DNA of 64,000 bases. Source: JAJZEO01 sp964477345 (GTDB taxonomy: Bacteria; Chlamydiota; Chlamydiia; Chlamydiales; 2-12-FULL-49-11). Shown in pieces: positions 15,508 through 25,457 of the stretch; the stretch's first letter is position 1, and every line of letters starts with the position of its first letter. Location of the stretch: positions 124,001 to 188,000 of the forward strand of contig CAYZDL010000001.1 in NCBI GenBank assembly GCA_964477345.1, in the 5' to 3' direction. The notes beneath the pieces are model-generated. The model had not been told where the DNA came from. It did no database searches and worked only from the letters and a program-made list of their open reading frames with translations. The position numbers were made by a program, and so were the translations under genes.

Positions 15508-18500
15508 ATGATGAAAAAAGTAAAAGAGGAACACACAGCAAATGAAGTTGCAACGCTTGCTAAAACAGCAAGACCCTCAATGCCCTCGGACATGACAACT
15601 CTGACCGTAGTAAAACGGGGAGGAACTATCGTTCCATTTCAACCTGAGAGAATTTTAAGAGCCATCGAATATGCTTTCAGAGATACAAAGAAGATTGGTT
15701 TTGAAAACAAATTAGAAGAAGCCATGACATCTACGGTCAAAAGAGTCGCCGAAAAAGCCATTGAGCGGGTCTATGAATTGGGATGCAAAGGGGTTTCTTT
15801 AACCGTTGAGGGAATTCAAGATATCGTCGAAATTACTTTGATGAAAAATGGATTTCACGATGTTGCCAGAGACTACATCATTTATAGAGATCAACATAAC
15901 GAAGCAAGAGAATCTCAGCCTTCAAATATTAAGATTTATCGTAAAGATGGTAGAGCTAAAGTCCGCTTTAACCCCATGAAAATTTCTGCATCGATAGCAG
16001 GCACTTTCAGACGGACTCTAGAACTTGAAGGGGAACAACTACCTGCCAATATCATCGAATCAGTCAACCAACTGACCCAAAAAATCATCGACCAGGTAGT
16101 TTTAGAGAGTAAGAAAGGAACAAGTCTGAACTTATTCATGATTGAGGATATGATCGAAGAGACTTTGATGCGCGTCGGATTTTACGCTCAGGCTAAAGAC
16201 TACATCCTCTTCAGAAAAGAACAAAATGACCAGGAAGAAAAGGAACTTCACCACACAGCAATACTTCCAAAAAAGAAAAAAGGGGAAAAAGAGAGATCTT
16301 TTACCGTAGACTGCGAAGATGGCACTACTAGAGTCATTACAGATGGTGAAATTCGTCAAAAAATCACCTTTGCTTCAAGGGGTTATGAGAATACTGTCGA
16401 TGTCGAAGCTTTATTTGATGCCACCCTCATGAATTTCTATGAAGGGATCAAGGAAGAAGAGGTTGACACAGCTCTTGTGATGGCTGCAAGGGCCAAAGTC
16501 GAAATCGATCCTGCTTACGCTTTCGTCTCTTCACGCCTCCTATTGGATAGAGTTTACCGCGAGGCGATGGAAATCTCTACCTTAGATTCTGGTCTAAAAA
16601 ATGCCCACACCATCTACTTTAAGAATTTTGTAAAAAAAGGGATTACCCTAGAGAGGGTAGCTCCCGCTCTTCTTGATTTTGATCTCGATAAGCTCGGGGC
16701 TGCCATGGATCTCGAAAGGGACAATTTGTTTCAATATCATGGCCTACAAACCCTTTATGACCGTTACTTTATCCATGATAAAGGTCGTAGAATGGAGACC
16801 CCTCAAATATTTTGGATGCGGGTTGCGATGGGGCTTGCTCTTAGAGAAGAACACAAAAACGAAAAGGCGATCGAGTTTTACGATATTCTTTCTCAATTCT
16901 ACTACACCCCTGGGACACCCACTCTCTTTAATTCGGGAACTACTCACTCCCAATTAAGTTCGTGCTTTCTCTCTACAGTATGCGACGATCTCGTTCATAT
17001 CTTTAAAGTGATCTCTGATGATGCACAACTTTCGAAATGGGCAGGTGGTCTTGGTAACGATTGGACCTCTGTTAGAGCCACTGGTTCTGTAATCAAGGGG
17101 ACTAACGGAAAATCTCAAGGAGTCATCCCCTTTCTCAAAGTTGCCAACGACACGGCTGTCGCTGTTAACCAGGGGGGGAAACGTAAAGGGGCTCTTTGCT
17201 CATACCTTGAGACTTGGCACCTTGACATTGAAGATTTCATAGAACTTCGTAAAAACACAGGAGATGAAAGACGCCGTACTCACGACATGAATACAGCAAA
17301 CTGGATTCCTGATCTGTTCATGAAGCGGGTACTAGAAAATGGGTACTGGACGCTATTTAGTCCAAGCGATGTATCTGATCTTCATGATTTGTACGGGCAA
17401 GCTTTTGAAACTGCCTATATAAACTATGAAAAACTGGTTGATGAGGGAAAAATCACTCTCTTCAAAAAAGTAGAAGCCGTCGCTTTGTGGCGTAAAATGT
17501 TAAGTATGCTCTTTGAAACAGGCCATCCTTGGATTACATTCAAAGATCCATCAAACATTCGTTCTCCACAAGACCATACAGGAGTTGTTCACAGCACTAA
17601 TCTCTGTACAGAGATCTTTCTGAATACCTCCAAAGAGGAAGTCGCTGTCTGCAATATTGGTTCAATCAACGTAGTTAAACACTACAATCAAGATGGGACC
17701 TTAAATACGAAACTTCTTGAAAACACTGTCCGCACTGCTATCAGGATGTTGGATAACGTGATCGATATCAACTTTTACTCGATCCCTGAAGCGAAAACCG
17801 CAAACCAAAAGCACCGTCCTGTGGGCTTAGGATTGATGGGATTCCAAGATGTTCTCTATATGAAGGGAATTTCGTATGCAAGCCACGAAGCTGTTGAGCT
17901 CGCTGACGAAATGATGGAGGCAATCTCTTACTTTGCGATTCTTTCATCCTCAGAACTTGCGAAAGAGCGGGGCACCTACTCTTCTTACAAAGGCTCGAAA
18001 TGGGACCGTGGTCTATTACCGATCGACACCATAGACCTACTAGAACAAGAAAGGGGGCAGCCAATCGATTTAGATCGTACTATTCGTCTTGATTGGAACA
18101 AAGTACGAGAGCATGTGAAAAAATATGGTATGCGTAACAGTAACACAATGGCAATCGCCCCAACAGCTACGATTGCAAATATCATTGGAGTTACAGCATC
18201 CATCGAACCTACGTATAAAAATCTATACGTAAAGTCGAACCTTTCTGGTGAATTCACAGTTCCAAATTCTTATTTGATCCAAATCTTAAAAGGACTTGGT
18301 CAATGGGATGATGAAATGCTCGATGATCTTAAGTATTACGATGGATCATTGCTTGAAATTGAAAGAATCCCAGAACATGTAAAAAAGCTATTCATCACTG
18401 CTTTTGAGCTCGACCCGATTTGGTTGATTGAAGCAGGTGCTCGTAGACAAAAATGGATTGACATGGGACAATCTCTAAACCTTTATCTTGCAGAAACCAG

Positions 18501-18744
18501 CGGAAAGAAAATTCATGAAATGTACGTTACTGCTTGGAAAAAGGGATTAAAATCTTGCTATTACTTACGTACGATGGGTGCTACACAAGTTGAGAAATCA
18601 ACAACAGACATCAATAAAAGATCGCTGCAGCCAAGATGGATGAAAAACGCTTCTGCATCGAGCAATATCAAGATTGATCGTGAAGAAAAACCAGCTCCTA
18701 AAGCTTGCTCTATCTTAGATCCAGGCTGTGAAAGTTGCCAATAA
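15508..18744 (+). CDS. nrdA: Ribonucleoside-diphosphate reductase large subunit
   Basis: NrdA reduces ribonucleotides to deoxyribonucleotides with NrdB. An open frame runs back to 15379, but the operator-like boxes at 15443-15490 and the first good ATG pair place the start at 15508, giving 1078 aa. Up to three N-terminal ATP-cones are visible (VVKRGGTIVPFQPERIL; IYRKDGRAKVRFNPMKIS; and a divergent one with DGEIRQKITFASRGYENT), an extended allosteric region known from chlamydial NrdA. Catalytic blocks are QLSSCFLSTVCDD, NLCTEIFLN (Cys/Glu pair), VAVCNIGSINV, and the radical-relay Tyr pair in SCYYLRTMGAT. The C-terminal redox Cys pair is in GCESCQ. nrdB follows after 30 bp, surely in one operon. 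Confidence 0.96.
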   Translation: MMKKVKEEHTANEVATLAKTARPSMPSDMTTLTVVKRGGTIVPFQPERILRAIEYAFRDTKKIGFENKLEEAMTSTVKRVAEKAIERVYELGCKGVSLTVEGIQDIVEITLMKNGFHDVARDYIIYRDQHNEARESQPSNIKIYRKDGRAKVRFNPMKISASIAGTFRRTLELEGEQLPANIIESVNQLTQKIIDQVVLESKKGTSLNLFMIEDMIEETLMRVGFYAQAKDYILFRKEQNDQEEKELHHTAILPKKKKGEKERSFTVDCEDGTTRVITDGEIRQKITFASRGYENTVDVEALFDATLMNFYEGIKEEEVDTALVMAARAKVEIDPAYAFVSSRLLLDRVYREAMEISTLDSGLKNAHTIYFKNFVKKGITLERVAPALLDFDLDKLGAAMDLERDNLFQYHGLQTLYDRYFIHDKGRRMETPQIFWMRVAMGLALREEHKNEKAIEFYDILSQFYYTPGTPTLFNSGTTHSQLSSCFLSTVCDDLVHIFKVISDDAQLSKWAGGLGNDWTSVRATGSVIKGTNGKSQGVIPFLKVANDTAVAVNQGGKRKGALCSYLETWHLDIEDFIELRKNTGDERRRTHDMNTANWIPDLFMKRVLENGYWTLFSPSDVSDLHDLYGQAFETAYINYEKLVDEGKITLFKKVEAVALWRKMLSMLFETGHPWITFKDPSNIRSPQDHTGVVHSTNLCTEIFLNTSKEEVAVCNIGSINVVKHYNQDGTLNTKLLENTVRTAIRMLDNVIDINFYSIPEAKTANQKHRPVGLGLMGFQDVLYMKGISYASHEAVELADEMMEAISYFAILSSSELAKERGTYSSYKGSKWDRGLLPIDTIDLLEQERGQPIDLDRTIRLDWNKVREHVKKYGMRNSNTMAIAPTATIANIIGVTASIEPTYKNLYVKSNLSGEFTVPNSYLIQILKGLGQWDDEMLDDLKYYDGSLLEIERIPEHVKKLFITAFELDPIWLIEAGARRQKWIDMGQSLNLYLAETSGKKIHEMYVTAWKKGLKSCYYLRTMGATQVEKSTTDINKRSLQPRWMKNASASSNIKIDREEKPAPKACSILDPGCESCQ

Positions 18745-18774
18745 ACGAGATTATTAGATTAAAAGGAGATTAAA

Positions 18775-19803
18775 ATGACAAAAGGAATTGAAAAACGCGT
18801 TGACGCCACTCAGAAGCGATTGATCAATTGCTCGAAAGTCGATGTCAATCAATTGATGCCTTTAAAATATAAATGGGCGTGGGAACACTACCTCAATGGA
18901 TGTGCCAATCACTGGATGCCATCAGAGGTCCCCATGGCAAAAGATATTGAAATGTGGAAATCAAATGACCTTAGTCCGGGTGAGAAACTAGTTTTAATGA
19001 GAAATCTTGGTTTCTTCTCAACTGCAGAATCTCTCGTGGGTAATAATATTGTCTTAGCGATCTTCAAGCATGTGACCAACCCTGAAGCCAGGCAGTATTT
19101 ACTTAGACAATCGTTTGAAGAGGCAATCCACACACATACTTTCCATTATATTGTTGAATCACTAGCCCTCGATCCAGGTGAAATTTTCAATATGTACAAT
19201 GAAAGCAAGGTGATTGCAGACAAAGATCACTTTGAAATGAAGCTGACTGAAGATATTGTTAAAGAAGGCTTTACAACGGAAACCTTTGAAGGAGCTCAAA
19301 AGTTTCTTGAGAACTTGATTGGTTACTATATCATCATGGAAGGGATCTTCTTCTATTCCGGATTCGCCATGATTTTATCAATGCACCGTCAGAACAAAAT
19401 GACAGGGATTGGGGAACAATTCCAATACATTTTGCGTGATGAGACGGTTCACCTTAATTTTGGAATCGATTTGATCAATGGAATCAAAGAAGAAAATCCA
19501 GAGTTATGGACTCAAGAATTCCAGGAGCATATCTATGACCTGATTGCCGAGGCAACACAGCTCGAAATTGCTTATGCAAAGGACTGCTTACCTAGTGGAA
19601 TTTTAGGGCTTACAGCTCCGATGTTTGAAGATTATGTCGGCTACATTGCTGATAGACGTCTTGAGAGAATTGGTTTGAAAGCACAATACCGTAAGAAAAA
19701 TCCGTTCCCCTGGATGAGTGAAGTGATCGACCTAAATAAAGAGAAAAATTTCTTTGAAACAAGAGTCAACGAATACCAATCTTCCTCAAATTTAACATGG
19801 TAA
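18775..19803 (+). CDS. nrdB: Class Ic ribonucleotide reductase small subunit (Mn/Fe, Phe instead of Tyr)
   Basis: A 342-residue R2 protein. Metal ligands are visible in STAESLVGN (Glu85), EEAIHTHTF (Glu116, His119) and RDETVHLNFG. The residue aligned with the radical Tyr122 of E. coli is Phe123 (in HTHTF), matching Phe127 of C. trachomatis R2. That protein is known to use a stable Mn(IV)/Fe(III) cofactor instead of a tyrosyl radical, so this enzyme should be class Ic too. A perfect AAAGGAG-type ribosome-binding site precedes the ATG. It is cotranscribed with nrdA under the candidate NrdR boxes. Confidence 0.96.
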   Translation: MTKGIEKRVDATQKRLINCSKVDVNQLMPLKYKWAWEHYLNGCANHWMPSEVPMAKDIEMWKSNDLSPGEKLVLMRNLGFFSTAESLVGNNIVLAIFKHVTNPEARQYLLRQSFEEAIHTHTFHYIVESLALDPGEIFNMYNESKVIADKDHFEMKLTEDIVKEGFTTETFEGAQKFLENLIGYYIIMEGIFFYSGFAMILSMHRQNKMTGIGEQFQYILRDETVHLNFGIDLINGIKEENPELWTQEFQEHIYDLIAEATQLEIAYAKDCLPSGILGLTAPMFEDYVGYIADRRLERIGLKAQYRKKNPFPWMSEVIDLNKEKNFFETRVNEYQSSSNLTW

Positions 19804-19853
19804 ATAATTCTTTGTTCTTTGATAATATGAGAGATTCTTAACTGGAGAGTTCT

Positions 19854-22802
19854 ATGAAAGTAGGTAATAAGTATCGAGGATTCACAGTTAAGCATCTGTT
19901 CCATGTGGGTGAGATTAGCGTTAAAGTCGTCGATCTCATCCATGATAAAAGTGGGGCTCAAGTGGTTCATATCATCTCTGACGATGATGAGAATCTCTTT
20001 GCGATTGCCTGCAGGACCTATCCCAATAATGATTGCGGCACCCCTCATATTTTAGAGCATGTGGTTTTGTGCGGATCAGAAAAATACCCTGTTCACGACC
20101 CATTCTTTGCCATGACAAGACGCAGTTCGAATACTTTTATGAACGCTTTTACCGCTAAGCTGTGGACCGCCTACCCTGCTGCCTCAAAAATTGAGAAGGA
20201 TTTCACGAACCTTCTTGAAGTCTACCTAGATGCGGTCTTCCACCCTCGTATTGAAAAAATGAGCTTTCTTCAAGAGGGTCATCGGTTGGAGTTTGCTGAG
20301 CCCAATAATCCTGCTTCAGAGTTAGTTATTAAGGGAATTGTCCACAACGAGATGAAAGGCTCATATGCCAATCCTACTTCAATATTCTGGAGATTGATGA
20401 TGATGGGCCTTTGTAAAAATCATCCTTACGGATTTGATTCTGGCGGTGACCCTGATGCTATTGCTCAATTAACTTATGAGGAATTAAAAAAATTTCATCA
20501 CGAATATTACGCTCCTTCAAGAGCTGTTTTTTTCTTCTATGGCAATATTCCTACAGAAAAACACCTCGATTTTCTTGGGGAAAAAATTCTCGATCATGCA
20601 GAAAAAAAATCTCCCATCCCCCCTGTCGAGTTAGTCAAAAGATTTAGCGCCCCTGTCCGCGAAGAGGTTACTTACCCTATTTCCGAGGAGGATACTTCTA
20701 AGAAAACCTTTATTGGCTTCTCCTACTTGACAACTTGCATCGATAATAGCGATGAAACCCTTGCACTGACACTACTCGACTCGATCCTCATGGATACTGA
20801 TGCATCCCTTCTTAAACACAGGTTAATTACATCTGGTCTTTGCGTTAATGCTGAGTCTGCACTAGATACTGATGCCAGAGAAATCCCTTACTCGATCGTT
20901 TTGCGCGGATGTGAAAAAGAAAATCGAGATGCAATCGAAGAACATCTGAATCAAAGCCTTCGGGAAATAGTCAAAAATAAAATCTCTCCTGAACTGATTG
21001 ATTCTTCTCTCCATCAACTTGAATTTTCCCGAACCGAAATCTCGGGTGATTATGGTCCTTATGGATTAGACCTCTTTGGAAGAACTGTCCTTCCTTACCT
21101 TCAAGGAGGGTCTCTTACTGAAGGTTTGCACATCCACTCGATCTTTGATAGACTTCGTAAATTGTTAAAAGATAGAAATTACCTCCCTTCATTGATCGAA
21201 AAATACCTTCTAAATAATCCTCATATGTATTGTTTAGTCATGTCGCCTGATCCAAAACTAGGATCGAAGCTACATCAGAAAGAAAAAGAGGCCCTTGAAG
21301 CTAAGAAAAAATCGCTTACACCCGCAGAAGTCAAAGCGATATTAAATCAAGCCAAGGAAATGGAACTCTATCGCGAGGAAAAAGAAGAAGAAGATCTCAG
21401 CTGTCTTCCAATTCTTGCCCTCAAAGATATCCCTAAAGAAGTTTCCTACTTTCCTCTTCATAAGACGTCTCATGACAATTTAGTCGTCTACCATCATGAA
21501 ACTTTTACCAATAAAATTACCTATGCAACCTTAGTATTTGATCTCCCTCAGATCGATGAAATCGATCTCCCCTACCTGCGCCTATTTGCCTCTCTGTTGA
21601 CCGAACTAGGAGCCGGAGGACGCAATTACCTCTCGAATTTACAGTATATTCATGAAAATTTAGGGGGTGTCTGGACAAATCTATCGCTAAATGTTCAAAA
21701 AGAAAACCTTCAAACGTGCTATCCGACAATTTCAATCTCAGCAAAAGCCCTTTCTCGTAAAAACAAGGAAATGTTTCACATCCTAAAAGACTTTATCCTT
21801 AGTTCTGATTTAAAAGATCGGGAAAGAATTAAGGAACTCATTTCTCAATCGTATACCAATTTACAAAACAGACTAAACAGTAACGCTGTTAGTTACGCAT
21901 TGAAAGAGTCTGCAGCTAGCGTCTCCCCATGGAGCCATATTAACAATATTTGGCACGGATTTTCTAATTACAAGTTTATCGAACACCTCCATCAAAATAT
22001 CGACTCCCAAGTTGATACGATCATAGAGAAATTTTCCATTATTTCGAAAGCCATCTTCCATCTCAACAATCCCCACTTAATTTTGTGCTGTGATGGTCAA
22101 GACTGGGTAGAGCTCGAGCACAATAAATTTTATGGCGTTTCAAATCTGGCAGATGCATCAACTTCCTATCAACCTTGGATCGACCTTGCACAACCTGCCG
22201 CCACTCACCATAATGCAAGAACAATCGCAACTCAGATAGCTCACAATGCTCAATCAATTCCCACTGTCACCATGCAATCACCTCTAGCAGCTCCCCTCAA
22301 AATCGCCAGTTATCTCCTCGATAATCTTTATGTCCACAGAGATGTTCGTGAAATCGGTGGAGCTTACACTTCTGGGGTTAAATACAATATCCTTACGGGG
22401 ATTTGTCAGTTTTACAGCTCACGAGATCCAAATATTGCCTCTACCTACAATGCTTTTATAGAGGCCGTTAATTCATTGATCAAGGGTGATTTTACACCTG
22501 AGGATCTTCATGAAGCCAAACTTTCTTACATCCAAGATGTCGACGGACCCGTTGTTGCCGGTTCACGAGCTACGGTCACCTATTTTCAACTAAAAGTGGG
22601 CCTGACCAAAGAAGTTCGTCAGGAATTTCGAAAGAAGCTCCTTGCGGTGACAAAAGATGACGTGATCGCCGCAGCCCGCGAGAGGCTAGCACCTTACATG
22701 AAAGAAAAATCAACCCGTGTTACCTACTCATCTAAAGAGCTTCTTGAAAAAGAGCTCCCCCTCTTCGTAAAATACGGTCTGGTCCCTATGCAACCAGCAT
22801 AA
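19854..22802 (+). CDS. M16C-family zinc metallopeptidase (PreP-like)
   Basis: The 982-residue protein carries the inverted zinc motif HILEH (His65, Glu68, His69). The family block IVHNEMKGSYANP follows, supplying the distal Glu ligand. Overall length, the central linker and the second, inactive half fit the M16C branch (presequence protease PreP/Cym1) and not two-subunit MPP. These enzymes degrade unstructured peptides inside a closed chamber. No signal peptide is present, so it is probably cytosolic or exported by another route. In C. trachomatis the equivalent insulinase-family gene also lies between nrdAB/rmuC and htrA. Start chosen on GGAG before the ATG. Confidence 0.92.
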   Translation: MKVGNKYRGFTVKHLFHVGEISVKVVDLIHDKSGAQVVHIISDDDENLFAIACRTYPNNDCGTPHILEHVVLCGSEKYPVHDPFFAMTRRSSNTFMNAFTAKLWTAYPAASKIEKDFTNLLEVYLDAVFHPRIEKMSFLQEGHRLEFAEPNNPASELVIKGIVHNEMKGSYANPTSIFWRLMMMGLCKNHPYGFDSGGDPDAIAQLTYEELKKFHHEYYAPSRAVFFFYGNIPTEKHLDFLGEKILDHAEKKSPIPPVELVKRFSAPVREEVTYPISEEDTSKKTFIGFSYLTTCIDNSDETLALTLLDSILMDTDASLLKHRLITSGLCVNAESALDTDAREIPYSIVLRGCEKENRDAIEEHLNQSLREIVKNKISPELIDSSLHQLEFSRTEISGDYGPYGLDLFGRTVLPYLQGGSLTEGLHIHSIFDRLRKLLKDRNYLPSLIEKYLLNNPHMYCLVMSPDPKLGSKLHQKEKEALEAKKKSLTPAEVKAILNQAKEMELYREEKEEEDLSCLPILALKDIPKEVSYFPLHKTSHDNLVVYHHETFTNKITYATLVFDLPQIDEIDLPYLRLFASLLTELGAGGRNYLSNLQYIHENLGGVWTNLSLNVQKENLQTCYPTISISAKALSRKNKEMFHILKDFILSSDLKDRERIKELISQSYTNLQNRLNSNAVSYALKESAASVSPWSHINNIWHGFSNYKFIEHLHQNIDSQVDTIIEKFSIISKAIFHLNNPHLILCCDGQDWVELEHNKFYGVSNLADASTSYQPWIDLAQPAATHHNARTIATQIAHNAQSIPTVTMQSPLAAPLKIASYLLDNLYVHRDVREIGGAYTSGVKYNILTGICQFYSSRDPNIASTYNAFIEAVNSLIKGDFTPEDLHEAKLSYIQDVDGPVVAGSRATVTYFQLKVGLTKEVRQEFRKKLLAVTKDDVIAAARERLAPYMKEKSTRVTYSSKELLEKELPLFVKYGLVPMQPA

Positions 22803-22874
22803 GCCTTTAAAAAAATTAACTACTGGATAGTCCCGAGAAAGGGGAATTCTTTTCTTGGTGTGGCTAATGGTGAT

Positions 22875-22902
22875 AAAACGCAGCCGCTGATTAGCGGCTG
22901 CG
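22875..22902 (-). terminator. Rho-independent terminator of htrA
   Basis: A perfect 10-bp stem (CGCAGCCGCT / AGCGGCTGCG) with a 4-nt loop is followed, on the minus strand, by TTTT. It lies 8 bp past the htrA stop codon. On the plus strand there is no T run, so it serves htrA and not the M16 gene. Confidence 0.85.
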
Positions 22903-22910
22903 ATAATTTG

Positions 22911-24383
22911 TTAACGACTGGGATGAGGTACGCTTTGGAATGATGCGCGTCCATGATGGTGCATTAAAAAGACTAGCCGATCTTTCGGATCTGTCTTCTC
23001 AATGATTCGTTTCACATCACCAACGGAAGAAATAGCTTCTCCATTGATCACCATTATCACGGCGCCTTGATTCCATCCCATCATTGCAGCGATAGAACCT
23101 GGAAGAACGCGGGTAATCACTACACCCTTGTCATCAGTCTTGGCATTGAACTTGTGAGCGTTTTCTGGAGTCAGCTGCTCGATGATAACCCCGAGCTTGT
23201 AAATTACGTCCCCTTCTTGCACACCTTCGATCGCTTTTGATCCAAGAGTAAGAGAGATTGCTTTTTGTTTACCACCACGTAATACTTTTAACTTACACTG
23301 TGATCCAGCAGCAATTTTACCAATCGCATTATAGAGGTTCTTGGCTCCCTTAATTTCAGTTCCATTAAACTCAACGACAATGTCCCCTGCTTGAAGGCCA
23401 GATTCTTCAGCGCATGACCCTGGAACGACTTCTGAGATAAGAGCTCCTACAGTTCCCTTTTTGAGTTTAAACCCTGTCGCAAGATCTTCACTCAGATCTT
23501 GGATTTGCACCCCTAAGAACCCACGGTCAACAGCTCCTTTATTGCGAATCTGCTCATAGACCATTTTTACAAGGTTGCTGGGAATCGCAAAACCAACACC
23601 AATATTACCACCAGAACGAGATAAAATCGCTGTATTGACTCCGACAACTTCTCCATCAAGATTGAAAAGAGGTCCTCCTGAATTTCCGGCATTGATCGCA
23701 GCATCGGTTTGGATAAAATCTTCTAGTTGGGAAATTTGAAGATCACCTCTATGCATAGCTGAGATTACCCCTGCCGTTACGCTGTCTCTTAGCTTAAAGG
23801 GGTGTCCGATTGCAATTGTCCATTGACCTACCTGTAAAGTGTCGCTATCGGCAAAAGTAACAAACGGTAAATCTTTGGCTTCAATCTTGAGAATCGCAAG
23901 GTCGGTTTTAGGATCGCAACCGATTAAGGTTGCCTCAAACTCTTTTTCCACTTCATCGTATTTTTCTACAACGATCCGTGTGGCATCCTTTACCACGTGG
24001 TGGTTTGTAACAATATAACCATCCTCAGAAACAATAAACCCTGATCCATGGCTTTGCCCCTGTGGACCATGAGGATAGGCCCCTCCTCTTCGCTCACCAC
24101 CTGGATGACCAAAAAATCGATTAAATAATTCTTCTTGGAATTGTTCGAAGGGATTTGATGGAGATTGAGAAAATTCCTCAAACGATTGGGAGGGTTGACC
24201 ACCCATCTCTCCACGAATATGAACTACAGCAGGTCTACCTTTCTTGGCAACCTGGATAAATGCATTTGAGAGACTCTGCCCACAACCTGGGCACATCGCA
24301 TGATCCGACCCTTCAGCTGCCTGAATTGAGACAGCGGCACAAGTCAAAAGTAAGAACGTCGACAGCTTTGATAAAGCCTTCAT
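22911..24383 (-). CDS. htrA: HtrA/DegP-type periplasmic serine protease
   Basis: A 490-residue serine protease-chaperone with a signal peptide (MKALSKLSTFLLLTCAAVSIQA). The catalytic triad is His129 (VTNHHVV), Asp161 (DPKTDLAIL) and Ser235 (NAGNSGGPLF). Two PDZ domains follow: the first around residues 285-375 (GFLGVQIQDLS, GSCAEESGLQAGDIV), the second around 395-480 (VVITRVLPGSIAAMMGW). It degrades or refolds misfolded envelope proteins; chlamydial HtrA is essential and also linked to secretion into the inclusion. The loop before the protease core is Pro/Gly/His-rich (FGHPGGERRGGAYPHG). A terminator follows immediately. Syntenic with CT823 of C. trachomatis. Confidence 0.95.
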   Translation of the reverse strand: MKALSKLSTFLLLTCAAVSIQAAEGSDHAMCPGCGQSLSNAFIQVAKKGRPAVVHIRGEMGGQPSQSFEEFSQSPSNPFEQFQEELFNRFFGHPGGERRGGAYPHGPQGQSHGSGFIVSEDGYIVTNHHVVKDATRIVVEKYDEVEKEFEATLIGCDPKTDLAILKIEAKDLPFVTFADSDTLQVGQWTIAIGHPFKLRDSVTAGVISAMHRGDLQISQLEDFIQTDAAINAGNSGGPLFNLDGEVVGVNTAILSRSGGNIGVGFAIPSNLVKMVYEQIRNKGAVDRGFLGVQIQDLSEDLATGFKLKKGTVGALISEVVPGSCAEESGLQAGDIVVEFNGTEIKGAKNLYNAIGKIAAGSQCKLKVLRGGKQKAISLTLGSKAIEGVQEGDVIYKLGVIIEQLTPENAHKFNAKTDDKGVVITRVLPGSIAAMMGWNQGAVIMVINGEAISSVGDVKRIIEKTDPKDRLVFLMHHHGRASFQSVPHPSR

Positions 24384-24524
24384 AGATACCTCCCTAGTCT
24401 TACGAAATGGCTGAGAGGAATATTAACATGCTCTTGGGAGATTTTGCAATCTCGAATTACAAAAAACAATCGATTATAGCCCCCCTCACAGCCCTGAAGG
24501 CATCCGTGAGAAGGGCAATAGTAA

Positions 24525-25211
24525 TTAGCTCCACGCCTCAAAAATCCTGGGTGACATAGCTGGAACTCTAGAGAGCTCTGCGTAAAGAGAATCCATTCTC
24601 TCAGCAAATAGTTGAATTGGTTCGAAACGCTCATCTAGAGACGTTGTAGGATTCTCTTCCTCTTCAAATGGAGGAAAATCTATCGGTGACATCTCTATTC
24701 CTAAGGTAGTTACAGATCCAGGAGTAGTTGGAAAAGCTTCTGTGTCGACACCCGAATCTCTACTTATTTTTTCTCTAGCTAAGTCCTGGACTTCCATCTT
24801 AACACTCCAATTTATCGGGCTCGGCAATAATTCTACATATATTGGTTCATCTCTAGGAGGGGGCGTTGGTCTTTCTTCTCGATTCTCTATTGACTCGCGT
24901 ATTGAGCTTTGGGCCAGGGTTCGCGCTTTTCTTTGAAGAATCTGTTGGGTCTCTCTATTTATCTCCACAGATCTAGCTTTCATAGCTTCTTTAGTTGCGA
25001 GCTCTTTATCAAATTGCTTCTTTTTCGTTGGCGAGCATCTATTTGGCTCAACATAAATAGGTTCAGCTTCTTTTTCCCTACTAAAAGCAGAGAAAAAACT
25101 CGACACCCTAGACATAGTCGATTTAGCCGGAGAGCTAGGCGGGTCGTCATTCCCAGTCGGGATAGCAGGAAGCTCTGTACCTAAAACCGATCTACTATTT
25201 ATTCTATCCAT
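24525..25211 (-). CDS. Candidate effector with two EPIYVE tyrosine motifs
   Basis: A 228-residue hydrophilic, Pro/Ser/Glu-rich and probably disordered protein without signal peptide. The ATG at 25211 is chosen over the GTG at 25220 because GGTGG lies at the right distance. Two identical hexapeptides occur: EPIYVE around Tyr53 (followed by PN) and around Tyr125 (followed by LLP). The second is preceded by a polyproline stretch, RPTPPPRDEP (residues 114-123). A third Tyr, SLYAEL (Tyr210), fits a YxxL motif. EPIYA-type sequences are substrates of host Src/Abl kinases in secreted effectors such as CagA, and chlamydial Tarp uses repeated phosphotyrosine motifs. Effector status is inference; the motifs are seen directly. 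141 bp separate it from htrA. Confidence 0.6.
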   Translation of the reverse strand: MDRINSRSVLGTELPAIPTGNDDPPSSPAKSTMSRVSSFFSAFSREKEAEPIYVEPNRCSPTKKKQFDKELATKEAMKARSVEINRETQQILQRKARTLAQSSIRESIENREERPTPPPRDEPIYVELLPSPINWSVKMEVQDLAREKISRDSGVDTEAFPTTPGSVTTLGIEMSPIDFPPFEEEENPTTSLDERFEPIQLFAERMDSLYAELSRVPAMSPRIFEAWS

Positions 25212-25400
25212 AAAAACCACCCAATTTATTATTATAAATAATTATCCTTGAGCTAATTATATATGAATATAATTAGAATGTAAAGTTATTACTTTAATAA
25301 CAAGATAAGATGTTTTATATTCGACTTAAAAAGCGATAAAAGGGTCCCTAGGGTCCTTCAGTTTGATTTTAAGTGACTTAAGAATAAATGTTATGGGGCA

Positions 25401-25432
25401 AGAAAAAGCCGCTATCTGAGGGGTAGCGGCTT
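25401..25432 (-). terminator. Rho-independent terminator of the HU-like gene
   Basis: AAGCCGCTA (25406-25414) and TAGCGGCTT (25424-25432) form a perfect 9-bp stem with a 9-nt loop; on the minus strand it runs into TTTTTCT. It starts 26 bp downstream of the HU stop codon. Confidence 0.85.
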
Positions 25433-25457
25433 AGAACTAGAATCGATCGAAATCGTA

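Noticed and set aside
15327..15593. 88-codon minus-strand ORF before nrdA
   Set aside because: It spans the nrdA operator and start; no ribosome-binding site or family resemblance.
22803..22870. Terminator of the M16 peptidase (CCCGAGAAAGGGG followed by TTTT)
   Set aside because: Only a 3-4 bp stem and a distance of several bases to the T run; too weak.
24384..24524. TATAAT on the minus strand before htrA as a firm promoter
   Set aside because: The hexamer is perfect, but no -35 element is found at 16-18 bp; not listed as a feature.
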